Of a DNA stretch of 64,000 nucleotides, positions 11,701 through 22,081 are shown in pieces. The notes beneath the pieces were generated by a model. The model was not told the origin of the DNA and did not search any database. It worked only from the letters and a program-made list of their open reading frames with translations. The position numbers and the translations under genes were made by a program. The first letter of the stretch is position 1; each line of letters starts with the position of its first letter. This stretch comes from Liquidambar formosana (lineage: Eukaryota > Streptophyta > Magnoliopsida > Saxifragales > Altingiaceae): contig CM077829.1 in NCBI GenBank assembly GCA_039720395.1, positions 20,682,685 through 20,746,684 on the forward strand. Reading direction: 5' to 3'.

Positions 11701-12065
11701 GATGATTTTCTATATTGCGGGTTTCCAGAGCCCACCTTTGACCAAGCTACCAAGATCCGAGTTCCGGGTTTTGAAATCTTCTTCACCGAATGGTATCCAA
11801 TCACAGCTGAAATGGTGGATGATGATGCCATCAATGATGAGTTCTGGGAAAAGAAAGAGGAGGACTGGGCAGAGAACCTTGATGCAGGGGCTATGACTGA
11901 AATGTTCCAAGACATGATCCTCACCGTGGAAGACTCGACCATTGAAGAACTCCAGGGTTCATCCATTAGCCATGCTACCGTGCCATTCCTAAATTGGTAC
12001 CTTGAATGTGGTGTCATTGCGGAGATCCATGAAGAAGAAGACCTTGGCCTACCTGATAGCAGCTT
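8730..12065 (+). pseudogene. gag-pro of element B (frameshift plus stop)
   Basis: This has the same architecture as A: Gag domain, two C-x2-H-x4-H-x4-C knuckles (9898-9939, 10219-10260), aspartic protease motif LIDNGSA near 10965, and a G-patch-like motif at ~11440-11532. Relative to A, one base is inserted near 9550, throwing the frame out after NLLP. CAA has become TAA at 11326-11328, between the protease and the G-patch region. The first part opens at the MADERTS ATG. The product could not be made whole from this copy. Confidence 0.9.
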
Positions 12066-12236
12066 GTAGGTGTCTTAGTTTAGTAATATTTCCCTAATTC
12101 AATAAGATGTATCTACTTTACTCACTTTGTGGAGTCATAGTATTGATACAGATTTGTTTGTTTTCCTTCTTTCTTTTGTGTGTCATTCCCATTATTCCTA
12201 GTCAATAAAGTGTGCTTTCTTTCTCTATATATGCAG
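12066..12236 (+). other. Intron between pro and RT, element B
   Basis: It is 171 bases with the same donor (GTAGGTGTC) and acceptor (TATATATGCAG) as in A. The length is a multiple of three, and the exon frames join in phase once the terminal TAG is split off. Confidence 0.75.
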
Positions 12237-15200
12237 TGTCTCTTTTCTCTCCTCTATGGATATTTATGGCATGGATATAGATCCTAGGAACGATGTCCCC
12301 CCGGAGCTCGTTGAGTAAAGGAAAAGGGGCGTCACCGAACCTAATATGGATGAATTGGAATCAATCAACTTAGGGACGAATGAATTGCCAAGAATAGTTA
12401 AAATTGGGAAAACCCTCTCCCCCGTTGAAAAAGAAAAGATGATCTCTCTCTTGAAAGCCAACATTATGGCTTTTGCATGGTCTTATGAAGACATGCCTGG
12501 CATCGACCCCGATATTGTGCAACACTATATCCCCACTAATTCCCTAAAGAAGCCGGTAAAGCAGAAACTCAGAAGATTAAAACCAGAATGGGCTCTAAAT
12601 GTAAAAGAAGAGGTAACTAAACAACTAGACGCGGGTTTCCTCCAAGTTGTGGAGTACCCCGAGTGGTTGTCGAATATAGTGCCTGTGCCTAAAAAAGATG
12701 GGAAAGTGAGGATGTGTGTCGACTTCCGAGATCTCAACGCCGCGAGCCCTAAGGATGACTTTCCTTTACCCCATATCGACGTGTTGGTAGATAGCACGGT
12801 GGGACATGCACTCCTCTCCTTCATGGACGGATTCTCCGGGTATAACCAGATAAAGATGGCGCCTCAAGACATGGAGAAAACAGCCTTTATCACGCAATGG
12901 GGAACGTACTGTTACAAAGTAATGCCTTTTGGCTTAAGAAACGCTGGGGCTACTTACCAAAGAGCAGCTACGACCCTATTGCATGATATGATCCATAAGG
13001 AAGTCGAGGTTTATGTCGATGATATGATCGTAAAGTCCGTGGATAGAGAAGGGCATTTCAAGGCACTAGAGAAATTCCTAGAGCGAGCAAAAAAGTACAA
13101 TCTCCGTCTCAACCCACAGAAGTGCGCTTTTGGTGTCACTGCAGGCAAGTTATTGGGGTTTATGATCACTCAGAGAGGTATCGAAGTGGACCCAGGGAAG
13201 ATAAAAGCTATTGTGGAGATGGAGCCGCCTAGCACTGAGAAGCAGATCCGGGGTTTTCTGGGAAGAGTTCAATACATAAGCCGATTCATTGCCAACTTGA
13301 CCATGGTTTGCGAACCAATCTTCAAATTGCTTAAGAAAGGTGTGCCAAAAGTATGGAACGAAGAATGCCAAGAGGCCTTTGAGACCATTAAGAGATACTT
13401 GAGCAATCCTCCAATCTTAGTTCCCCCACGGCAAGGTGCGCCGCTTTTGTTATACTTAACGGTCACCGAAACCGCGACGGGAGCTTTGTTAGCTCAATAT
13501 CTCGAAGGGTCTACAAAGGAGAATGCCATTTATTACTTAAGCAAGAAAATGACAGACTATGAAGTGAAGTACAATGCAATTGAAAAGGCTTGTGTGGCAC
13601 TAGTATGGGCGACGCAGAAACTCCGGCACTACATGATGTCCTTCGAAGTGTTCTTGATAAGTCGCATGGACCCGTTGAAGTACCTGGTAGAAAGGCCAGT
13701 ATTGTCATTCAGAACTGCTCGATGGTCAATTCTCCTCAATGAATTCGACATCAAGTACGTGAATCAGAAGTCTATCAAGGGAAGCGTCATCGCAGACTAC
13801 CTAGCCAGCTGTCCGGTGTCATCATCCGCTCCATTCAACGATCAATTCCCAGATGAGGACGTGCTAGAGATTGGTAGAAAAACTTGGAGAGTATACTTCG
13901 ATGGGGCAGCCAATAAGAAAGGTTATGGGATAGGAGTCCTGCTGGTCTCACCCGAAGAGGCATTTACACCGTTGGCGGTCAAGTTGGGGTTCGAAGCCAC
14001 CAACAACATTGCTGAATATGAGGCCTGTATCCTAGCATTGGAAGCGGCACTTGAATTGGGGATCAAAGAATTAGAAGTATTTGGGGACTCGGCGCTAATC
14101 ATTTGTCAGATAAAAGGGGAATGGAAAACTCGAGATGAGAAGCTGCTACCCTACTATGCCTATCTGGAAGCTCTAACCAAGGAGTTCTCAGAGATAGAGT
14201 TCAACTACCTTTCAAGAAACAAGAACCAGTTCGCCGATGCCTTGGCGACCCTAGCATCCATGGTGGAGATACCTGAAGGGGGAAATGTGAAGCCGTTGGT
14301 AATAGAATGCCGAGACAAGCCTGTGTACTGTTGTGCAATCCGAGGAGGGGAAGTGAATGATGGCCGTCCGTGGTTCCATGACATAAAGAAGTTCATTGAA
14401 GAAAGGGAATACCCAGAAGGAGCATCTCGTATCGATAGAAAAACCCTAAGGCGGTTAGCGAGTCACTATGTATTTTGTGGAGGAAAGCTATATCGGAGAT
14501 CATACGACGGGATCCACCTGCTGTGTGTCACCGAGGAGGAAGCCGAGCATCTGATTAAAGAAATCTATGAAGGGACAGGGGCTCCGCATATGAATGGCTA
14601 TATGTTAGCTAAGAAAATCATGAGGTTAGGCTATTATTGGTCCACCATGGAAAGAGACTGCCACGCACATGTCAAGAAGTGCCACAAATGCCAACTGTTC
14701 GCCAGTGGACAACATTTGCCTTCTATGCCTTTAACGAGTATGTCGTCACCTTGGCCATTCGCGGTATGGGGGATAGATATCATCGGACAGATCAAGCCAA
14801 AGGCGTCAAATGGGCATGAATACATCCTGGTTGCCATCGACTACTTCACTAAGTGGGTGGAAGCAGCGTCCTTCAAGACCTTGAATTCCAAGAAGGTAGC
14901 ACAGTTCATACAGCACAGCATCATCTATCGATATGGGGTACCACATGAAGTTATCTCAGACAATGGCCAGCACTTTCAGAAAGAAACCCATGAGCTCTTG
15001 CAAAAGTACGGCATAGCCCACCATCTGTCGTCACCATACCGTCCTCAGACTAATGGAGCGGTGGAAGCAGCTAACAAGAACATCAAGAAGATACTACAGA
15101 AGACTGCGGACTCACACACAGACTGGCATGAGAAGTTGCCATTGGCTCTATGGGGTTACAGAACATCAATAAGATCGTCAACAGGGGCTACCCCTTATTC

Positions 15201-15615
15201 TCTAGTTTATGGAATGGAGGCCGTGTTGCCAGTTGAATTGGAAGTTCCTTCACTAAGAGTTGCCGTGGAGAGCAAGATAACAGAAGTGGACTGGGTTAAG
15301 AGCCGCTATAATGAGTTAGCTTTGCTGGATGAAAGGCGTTTAAGGGCGCTGTATCATGTTCAGGGGTATCAACGGAGAGTTGCCAGAGCATTCAACAAGC
15401 ATGTCAAAGATCGAGGTCTAAAGAAAGGGGATGTAGTGCTGAAAGAAATCAGAGCTCCAGTGTTCGATCCGCGGGGAAAATTCAAGCCAAGTTGGGGTGG
15501 GCCATACATTATCAAAGAGATATTGCCAGCAGGGGCTGTTCGCCTCATGGATTTAGATGGAATTGAGTTCGCTCGTCCAACTAATTTGGATCAATTGAAG
15601 AAATATCATGTTTGA
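12237..15615 (+). pseudogene. pol of element B: RT, two RNase H, integrase (one early stop)
   Basis: A TAA at 12316-12318 interrupts the N-terminus; from 12346 the frame is open for 1,089 residues. RT carries the catalytic YVDD at 13012-13023. A gypsy-type RNase H (~13440-13800) lacks some of its usual acidic residues (YLTVTETATG where TDAS is expected). A second, archaeal/plant-type RNase H (~13890-14260) keeps its acidic set: FDGAAN, AEYEA, GDSA and ADALA. Integrase has the H-H-C-C finger (~14550-14690), ending CHKCQ, and D-D-E in GIDIIG, SDNG and AVEAAN (to ~15075). Dual RNase H is typical of the Tat lineage. Except for the early stop, this is the best-preserved pol in the window. Confidence 0.93.
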
Positions 15616-15696
15616 AGCCTGCTAGGTTGAAAACCCGTAACGGCTGCCTAGGCAAAAGTTAAGGCATGAGAACTACGTAAGACCTGATTCTCCATT

Positions 15697-15771
15697 CAAA
15701 AAAAAAACAAAAAAAACAAAAAACAAAAAAAACAAAAAACAAAAAAAACAAAAAAAAAAAAGAAAAAAAAA
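15697..15771 (+). repeat. A-rich tract after integrase, element B
   Basis: About 75 bases of A runs are broken by single C bases. It lies ~80 bases past the integrase stop and before the convergent antisense gene. The same tract, in element sense, occurs in C (26285-26363) and E (61492-61550). The conserved flanking text includes ATACGTAGGCAACCC at ~15779. Confidence 0.7.
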
Positions 15772-15938
15772 CCATGGAGATACGTAGGCAACCCATAAAG
15801 TTACCTTGGGTGCGGTCTAAATCAAACAAGAAAATCCCAAATTTGATTTATTATTGGCAATTTATTCAAAACTAAAATTGATTGACATAGCAATTCATTG
15901 GTATTAAGTAAAAGAACTATAAAAATGCCATAAATATC
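15772..15938. other. Intergenic spacer between convergent pol and antisense gene (B)
   Basis: A conserved non-coding spacer with counterparts in C (26102-26284) and E (61551-61745). It probably carries the 3' end signals of the antisense gene. No further feature is visible. Confidence 0.5.
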
Positions 15939-17228
15939 CTATTCTATTTTCTTGAGCCTCTTTGCAGCTCGCTCCTCAGCTTTCTTCTTCTCTCTTTCAT
16001 GTCTTCTTTTCTTCCTCAAGTCATGTTCATAAGCTGCTGTCACTGCTTCCATAATATCTTCTCTGCAAGGTCCAAGTTCGTTGTTCTTGATAAGTCCAAA
16101 AATCCTTTCTCTTCGAGTAGTCTCTCTCTCACCTAAATTGCTTTTCAACCATTCCTTATACTCGGGGCTCATCATATACGGACCATCAGTATTCGTAACT
16201 TGGGTTAGTATCAACTTGTTAGGCCATCGGTCCTTCGCCCAAGTCACTACAGAAAGACCCGCAGGCACCACAGGATAGTCACCTTTCAAGGAAGTAGGTG
16301 TGGTTTGCATGGCACCCATCTGACGAAGAACCCTTGAAGGCCAATAGAAGGAAGTAGACCTCAGTCCTATGAGTCTCACCATGGCGCATCCAGAAGTCCG
16401 CAGAAGCACCTGGTCACTGCAGCCCCATATGAATACAAACCACTTGACACTCCTCCAAGAAAGGGTTTGGTAGTAACCTAGCCAATCTCTCAATGAAAAT
16501 TGCCCAGGTAATTCAATGCGGCGAAGGCAGTAATGCTGGAGCTTGTATGGTGTAATGGCAACTGGTGACAAGAAATTCAGTCTTTCAAGCAACCACATCT
16601 GCAGTAGAATGGGGCTACCTCCTAAAGGAACCTTTGGGTCCTCATGAGTTTTATCCAAACCATTTAGGGTTTCAGCTAGCACCATGGGAATCAAGTTATA
16701 GCCCTTGGCAAGGAGAGGAATCAAGTCACAGATTTGAATGGGAACATGTGGAGTACCAGTGGAAATAAGAAAACGACCAATGAGGCAAAAGGCAAGAGCA
16801 TGCTTAATAGAAAAGGTAAAATTCAGAATACCTTTACTATCACAAGCTAAAAAAGAGGTTGCCAATTTCATCAAGTCTACCATATGGTCCTTTACAAACG
16901 TAGAGGCATATTGTGAGTGAATCCCAAGTAGATTGGAGAAAGAAGTAAGAAAGCTTGGGCGAGGAGTAGGGAGAATGAAAGGACCTACCGTTGAAACTCC
17001 ATACAATGCACAGAATTCCTCCATGGTTGGGCACAGTTCTTCATAGTTGAAGCGGAACACATGAACTTGAGGATCCCAAAAATATGTAGCAGCAGTCAAG
17101 AGGTTCGTTTCAAGCCTCACATGCCTCAAGGAGAGCAATGGATCCAAGCCAAAGCACTTGAACTCAGATTTTGCTTCAGCACTCATAACTCTCAAAAACC
17201 CTCCTAAAAATTTGTCTAGAGCCTCCAT
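15939..17228 (-). CDS. Antisense plant-mobile-domain-like protein, element B
   Basis: A 429-residue open frame transcribed against the element and convergent with pol. It resembles the plant mobile domain / DUF7745-type proteins carried by retroelements and their host relatives: residues ~45-75 read AATYFWDPQVHVFRF then LCPTMEEFCALYGV. Tryptophan-rich central motifs follow (LSWRSVKWFVFIWGC, LIGLRSTSFYW), and the C-terminus is lysine/arginine-rich and helical (~395-429), possibly a nuclear localisation signal. Function in the element is unknown; host relatives (MAIN/MAIL) act in gene and transposon silencing. The start is the ATG of MEALDK, about 50 bases downstream of a TATA box. C carries a similar intact copy and E a broken one. 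The family name is from motif recognition, not a search. Confidence 0.8.
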   Translation of the reverse strand: MEALDKFLGGFLRVMSAEAKSEFKCFGLDPLLSLRHVRLETNLLTAATYFWDPQVHVFRFNYEELCPTMEEFCALYGVSTVGPFILPTPRPSFLTSFSNLLGIHSQYASTFVKDHMVDLMKLATSFLACDSKGILNFTFSIKHALAFCLIGRFLISTGTPHVPIQICDLIPLLAKGYNLIPMVLAETLNGLDKTHEDPKVPLGGSPILLQMWLLERLNFLSPVAITPYKLQHYCLRRIELPGQFSLRDWLGYYQTLSWRSVKWFVFIWGCSDQVLLRTSGCAMVRLIGLRSTSFYWPSRVLRQMGAMQTTPTSLKGDYPVVPAGLSVVTWAKDRWPNKLILTQVTNTDGPYMMSPEYKEWLKSNLGERETTRRERIFGLIKNNELGPCREDIMEAVTAAYEHDLRKKRRHEREKKKAEERAAKRLKKIE

Positions 17229-17277
17229 AATTTCTAATGAATGAATACAAGTAGGTTTAGGAACCTCTTGGATGTGT

Positions 17278-17284
17278 TTTTATA
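17278..17284 (-). promoter_or_regulatory. TATA box of the antisense gene (B)
   Basis: TATAAAA on the minus strand lies ~50 bases before the ATG at 17228, followed by a conserved ACATCCAAG. C and E have the same arrangement (24759-24765; 63079-63085), pointing to a dedicated promoter. Confidence 0.6.
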
Positions 17285-17371
17285 GGGAAAAGGTCACAAA
17301 TCCAAGTTCAAATAGGAAAAAAAACCCATCAGAATAGGAAGTTTCCTATTCAAAGTGGGATTTCCGCTTCG

Positions 17372-17433
17372 GGCTCGGGTAACCACCCAGGCCTGGGCGG
17401 CTAGCCTCCCGAGGCCTGGTGGTCACCCAAGCC
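17372..17433. promoter_or_regulatory. GC-rich palindrome upstream of antisense gene (B)
   Basis: A 62-bp imperfect inverted repeat with arms CTCGGGTAACCACCC and GGTGGTCACCCAAG around a GGCGGCTAGCC centre, in otherwise AT-rich DNA. Similar modules lie at 22082-22188, 24592-24670, 36319-36403, 59547-59626 and 63173-63230, always upstream of a TATA box of either the LTR or the antisense gene. Confidence 0.7.
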
Positions 17434-17546
17434 ACCTTGTTTTGGCTTTCTCCCTCGCTTTGTCTCGCCTTGACGCGTGATCAAACCTCCTTCCAAATGA
17501 GATATTCAACACTTTTTGAGCTTAAAATCAATCAAATTCCATCTTG

Positions 17547-19532
17547 AAATCAATTCCTTGAATTGATTTTATGTTCAAAAGGGTTGAATATATTTCCCCT
17601 GTGTCATGCCAACTCAAGTGACAATGTGTTAAGTCACTTTCCTCTTGCACCATGCCTATTCAATCTTGATAAATTGATCATATATCCTCATTTCAAATCT
17701 TGATTTTTCATCCCACTTGGTTGAATATACTCATCATTTGAATATATTCTTCCATTTCAAAAGTGTATTCACTCTTTGAATATGCTTCTCAGTTTCAAAT
17801 TCTCATTCCCTATCCTACTTGGTTGAATATATTCATCACTTGAATATATTTTTCCATTTCAAAAGTGTATTCACCCTTTTAATATGCTTCTCAGTTTCAA
17901 ATTCTCATTTTCTATCATACTTGGTTGAATATATTCATCACTTGAATATATTCTTCCATTTCAAAAGCATGTTCGCCCATTGAATATGCTTCCTAGTTTC
18001 AGATCCTCATTATCACTTACTTGGTTAAGTATATCCATCGCTTGGGTATATTTCTCCATTTCAATGGTATACTCATCACTTGAGTATACTTCTCAGATAT
18101 TTTGCCACTTACTTGGTTAAGTATATCCATCGCTTGGGTATATTTCTCCATTTCAATGGTATGTTCATCACTTGAACATACTTCTCAGAATATTTGTCAC
18201 TTACTTGGTTAAATATATTCATGACTAGAATATATTTCTCCATTTCAATGGTGTACTCATCACTTGAGTACACTTCTCAGATTATTCTCTATCTTACTTG
18301 CTTAAGTATATCCATCGCTTGGGTACACTTCTCTATTTCAATGGTATGTTCATCACTTGAACATACTTCTCAGATCATTTGTCTCTTACTTGGTTAAGTA
18401 TATCCACCACTTGGGTATATTTTTTCCATTTCAATGGTATACTCATCACTTGAGTATACTTCTCAGATATTTTGCCACTTACTTGGTTAAGTATATCCAT
18501 CGCTTGGGTATATTTCTCCATTTCAATGGTATGTTCATCACTTGAACATACTTCTCAGAATATTTGTCACTTACTTGGTTAAATATATTCATGACTAGAA
18601 TATATTTCTCCATTTCAATGGTGTACTCATCACTTGAGTACACTTCTCAGATTATTCTCTATCTTACTTGCTTAAGTATATCCATCGCTTGGATATATTT
18701 CTCTATTTCAATGGTATGTTTATCACTTAAACATACTTGTCACTTACTTGGTTAAGTATATCCATCACTTGGATATATTTCTCTATTTCAATGGTATGTT
18801 TATCACTTAAACATACTTGTCACTTACTTGGTTAAGTATATTCGTGACTAGAATATATTTCTCCATTTCAATGGTGTACTCATCACTTGAGTACACTTCT
18901 CAGATTATTCTTATCTTACTTGGTTAAATATATCCGTCGTTTGGATATATTTCTCCATTTCAATGGTATGCTCATCACTTGAGTGTACTTCTCAGCTTAC
19001 TTGGTTAAATATATCCATCACTTGGATACATTTCTCCATTTCAAAAGTATGTTCATCACTTGAACGTACTTCTCAGTCTTTTTCAATCATTAAGTATACT
19101 CATCACTTGAGTATATTTCTCAGCATCTTTTTCATCACTTGGTTAAGTATGTTCGTGACCTGAATATATTTCTCCATTTCAAAAGTACACTCATCACTTG
19201 AATACACCTCTCAGATTATTCTTATCCTACTTGGTTAAAGATATCCATCGCTTGGATATATTTCTCCATTTCAATGGTATGCTCACCACTTGAGTATACT
19301 TCTCAGATTTCATTCTCAGATTACTTGGTTAAATATATTCGTGACCTGAATATATTTCTCCATTTCAGTGGTATACTCATCACTTGAGTATACTTCTCAG
19401 ATATTTTGTCACTTACTTGGTTAAGTATATCCATCGCTTGGATATATTTCTCCATTTCAAAGGTATGTTCATCACTTGAATGTGCTTCTCAGATTTCATT
19501 CTCATCACTTGGTTAAATATATTCGTGACTAG
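17547..19532. repeat. AT-rich tandem array of hairpins, 3' untranslated region of B
   Basis: About twenty copies of a ~95-bp unit starting ACTTGGTTAA. Each unit carries two short hairpins separated by TTCTCCATTTCAA and closed by CTTCTCAG. Arms differ between units but stay complementary, for example GTATACTC/GAGTATAC (18067-18089), GTATGTTC/GAACATAC (18159-18181), ATATATTC/GAATATAT (18213-18235) and GTGTACTC/GAGTACAC (18251-18273). The array continues at 37108 after the insertion of C. Hypervariable, tandem-repeat-rich 3' regions are known for Tat/Ogre elements; the paired-arm pattern is what I see here. It is not coding. Confidence 0.85.
19528..19532. repeat. Target duplication ACTAG, left of element C
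   Basis: ACTAG at 19528-19532 is repeated at 37108-37112 directly after the right LTR of C. It falls within an array hairpin (TTCGTGACTAGAATATAT). Confidence 0.93.
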
Positions 19533-20889
19533 TGTGAACCCCGAAAAACGTGAGGCCCACAAGGGGTTTAAAAGTCGCCAGTCTGTGGACCCAGGAAAGC
19601 GGGTTAAGGGCCCACGGGGCGGTTTTAGGTTTGAAAAAGGAAAAGGAGTCGCCACCTTATTTTTTAAAGGAAACAAGGAAAACCCTAAAAAACAGTTTTG
19701 TTTTAGGAAAACAAAATAATGACTCCATATTTAAAAATGGAAAGGCAAATGATCTTTTGGAAACCAGAGAATTCGGGGATTCGGAGGCTAAGTTACGATA
19801 TGGGAAGGTTCTAGGCAAAGCCTATAGGCACCCATATCGCCCTAAACGGTCTCTGAATTTAATTGGGCTAAATCAAAGTCTTAATCACACACAAATCAAC
19901 AATTATCATCACAAGACAGCATGCATATCATTCATTCATTCATCCATATAGTAAAGTAAATCAAAGAAAAACAGAAAAAAAGAAAGGGGGAGAGGAGAAA
20001 ACCTAGGATACTTAGTATCCTAGGGCGGACTTGAACATCACGAAGAGCGCCTACGTACCATGTATGGAAATACATGGATCAAAGTCCACGTAGTTCGAAA
20101 GGGAATAGGGTTATAACCTAATCAAGGCCTATGGTAAACCCTAAGTTTCCTTTCAAGTAAAACATGGTAAGCTTCCAAAAATGAACGATTCTCAAAAGGT
20201 TTTTGGTAAGTATGGAATTTGATAAAAGATGGAAACTTTGATTTAAAAGGTATTCTTTATTGAAAGGAAACTATAGAATCTACCATACCCCTCTATTAGG
20301 AAACAACCCTAGGGGGGGGAGAAAGGGAAAGTTTTAAGGAAAGGAAAGAAGGGTGAATTGGGGCACCCTCACACCCTACTTACCTTAAGCAAAAGCAACC
20401 TGTCAAAGTAACCACCCTATTGCATAGGGTAATTACCTTATTTGTAAGATTTCATCTCACAATAGCCAAAATAACCACCCCACATTGGTGGGGTAGTTGC
20501 ACCTGTTGTACCTGTCAAAGCACCTGCAATTTCCATGCAAAACATACCAAAAATGCCAACCAAACAAGCTAGATGCCAAATCAAGCTATTATCATGCCCA
20601 AACATAGGCTAACACATGCTCCAAATATCATATCAAGGACAAATAACAGATCTGGACAGAAATGAAATAAGGCTCAAAATCAACCACGAGTCATGCAACA
20701 ACATGAATCATAAGCTAACTAAAACCCTAATTCAACCCTACATGCAATGACATGCGAAAAACTCTAAAATCCACTACTATAAATGCAGAAAAATATCATA
20801 GTTATCAAATATGCAGCACGTACATATCAACTACGAAGAAAACACAAAGAAAAACCCTAAGCTATCATGCTATATGCTACTTTCCTAAT

Positions 20890-21600
20890 GCAAGGATGAA
20901 TGAAACCCTAGAATCACAATTGTGCTCAAAATCACATAAAATAACTCTAAATCATGCAAAACTCATTGTGGACATCATTCTAATCATGCATATTAATCAA
21001 TAGAAGCATCAACACATGATAAAAACACAAGCTTGCACATGAAATATAGCTATTCTAAGTAAAAGCCTAATTTCAGCACAAGAGAAACCCTAGAATTGCA
21101 AACATGCATTAAATCACATGGAACAGCATCCTAGCATACTAAACAGCCCATGAATATTATCCTAATCATGCATACTAGCTAATAGAAGTATCAAAACACA
21201 ATAAAAACACAAGCTTCAATATGCAAAGGTGGTATTTCATGTAGAAAACCAATTTCAGCACTAAGGAAACCCTAAAGTCCCAAACATGCAATAAATCACA
21301 TGGAATAGCATCCTAGCATACTAAACAGCCCACAAATATGATCCTAAACATGCATGGAAGCAACAAGACATGATAAAAACACAAGCTCTAATATACCAAA
21401 GAGTTATTTCATGCAGAAAACCATTTTAAGCACCTAAGAAACCCTAAAGTCCCAAACATGCAGTAAATCACATGGAATAACATCCTAGCATACTAAACAG
21501 CCCACAAATATGATCCTAAACATGCATGGAAGCAACAAGACGTGATAAAAACACAAGCTTTGATATGCAATCATCCTATTCTATGCAAAAACCCTAACTT
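20890..21600 (-). repeat. ~175-bp tandem repeats within the C LTR
   Basis: About four degenerate copies, each with GAAACCCTA, then ATCACATGGAA, then CATCCTAGCATACTAAACAG, then ATAAAAACACAAGC. The right LTR repeats them at ~35127-35837. The B LTR has an equivalent but diverged series at ~6300-6960. Confidence 0.75.
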
Positions 21601-21888
21601 TAAAAGAGAGAAGAGGAGGAAGGGGGGAATACCTATGGTGAAGTATCCTTTTGCTGCTGTAGGGAGTCCTCCTTCTCTTGTGTACTGCTGGGAGTTCCTT
21701 CCTTCAAGCCTTCAAGCAATGCTCCAGCCCTCCTCCAAGCTTACTCTCACACTCTCTCACTCAAAGTATAGGTTAAACTACCCTAAGGATGGCTGCCATA
21801 GCCTCCAAGTCTCACACATGCCTCACACTTCAGAATTTTCTCTCCCAGTGGCCTCCAAAGTCCCCCCTATTGCTGAAGTATAAGGGGG

Positions 21889-21896
21889 TATTTATA
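21889..21896 (-). promoter_or_regulatory. LTR TATA box, element C (3' LTR)
   Basis: TATAAATA on the minus strand, followed by CCCTCAATCCC-type leader sequence. The same box is at 36126-36133 in the 5' LTR. The GC palindrome lies ~190 bases upstream. Confidence 0.6.
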
Positions 21897-22081
21897 GGGA
21901 TTGAGGGAAAACCCTCAATGGTTGGGATTAAAACCCTAGGGATTGATCCAAGGGCTCTTAGAGGTTCCCTTGGGGCTCAAGTAGGTCAAATAGGGCTGAA
22001 ATTAGGGTTAAATGGCGGCTAAAGGCGAGCAAATCCGAGAAAATAGGATGGGAGCCGCGTCAAGGCTCAAAATAGGAAAGT

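Noticed and set aside
18194..19163. Open frames of ~60-67 codons within the hairpin array
   Set aside because: They arise from the repeat periodicity, start with non-ATG or arbitrary codons, and resemble no protein.
17547..19532. CRISPR-like array
   Set aside because: Units are adjacent and degenerate, without unique spacers, and the context is a plant retrotransposon.
19480..19951. Frames of 79-133 codons at the LTR end of C, repeated at 33770-34187
   Set aside because: They lie antisense to the LTR end and are identical only because LTRs are duplicated; no domain and no plausible promoter.
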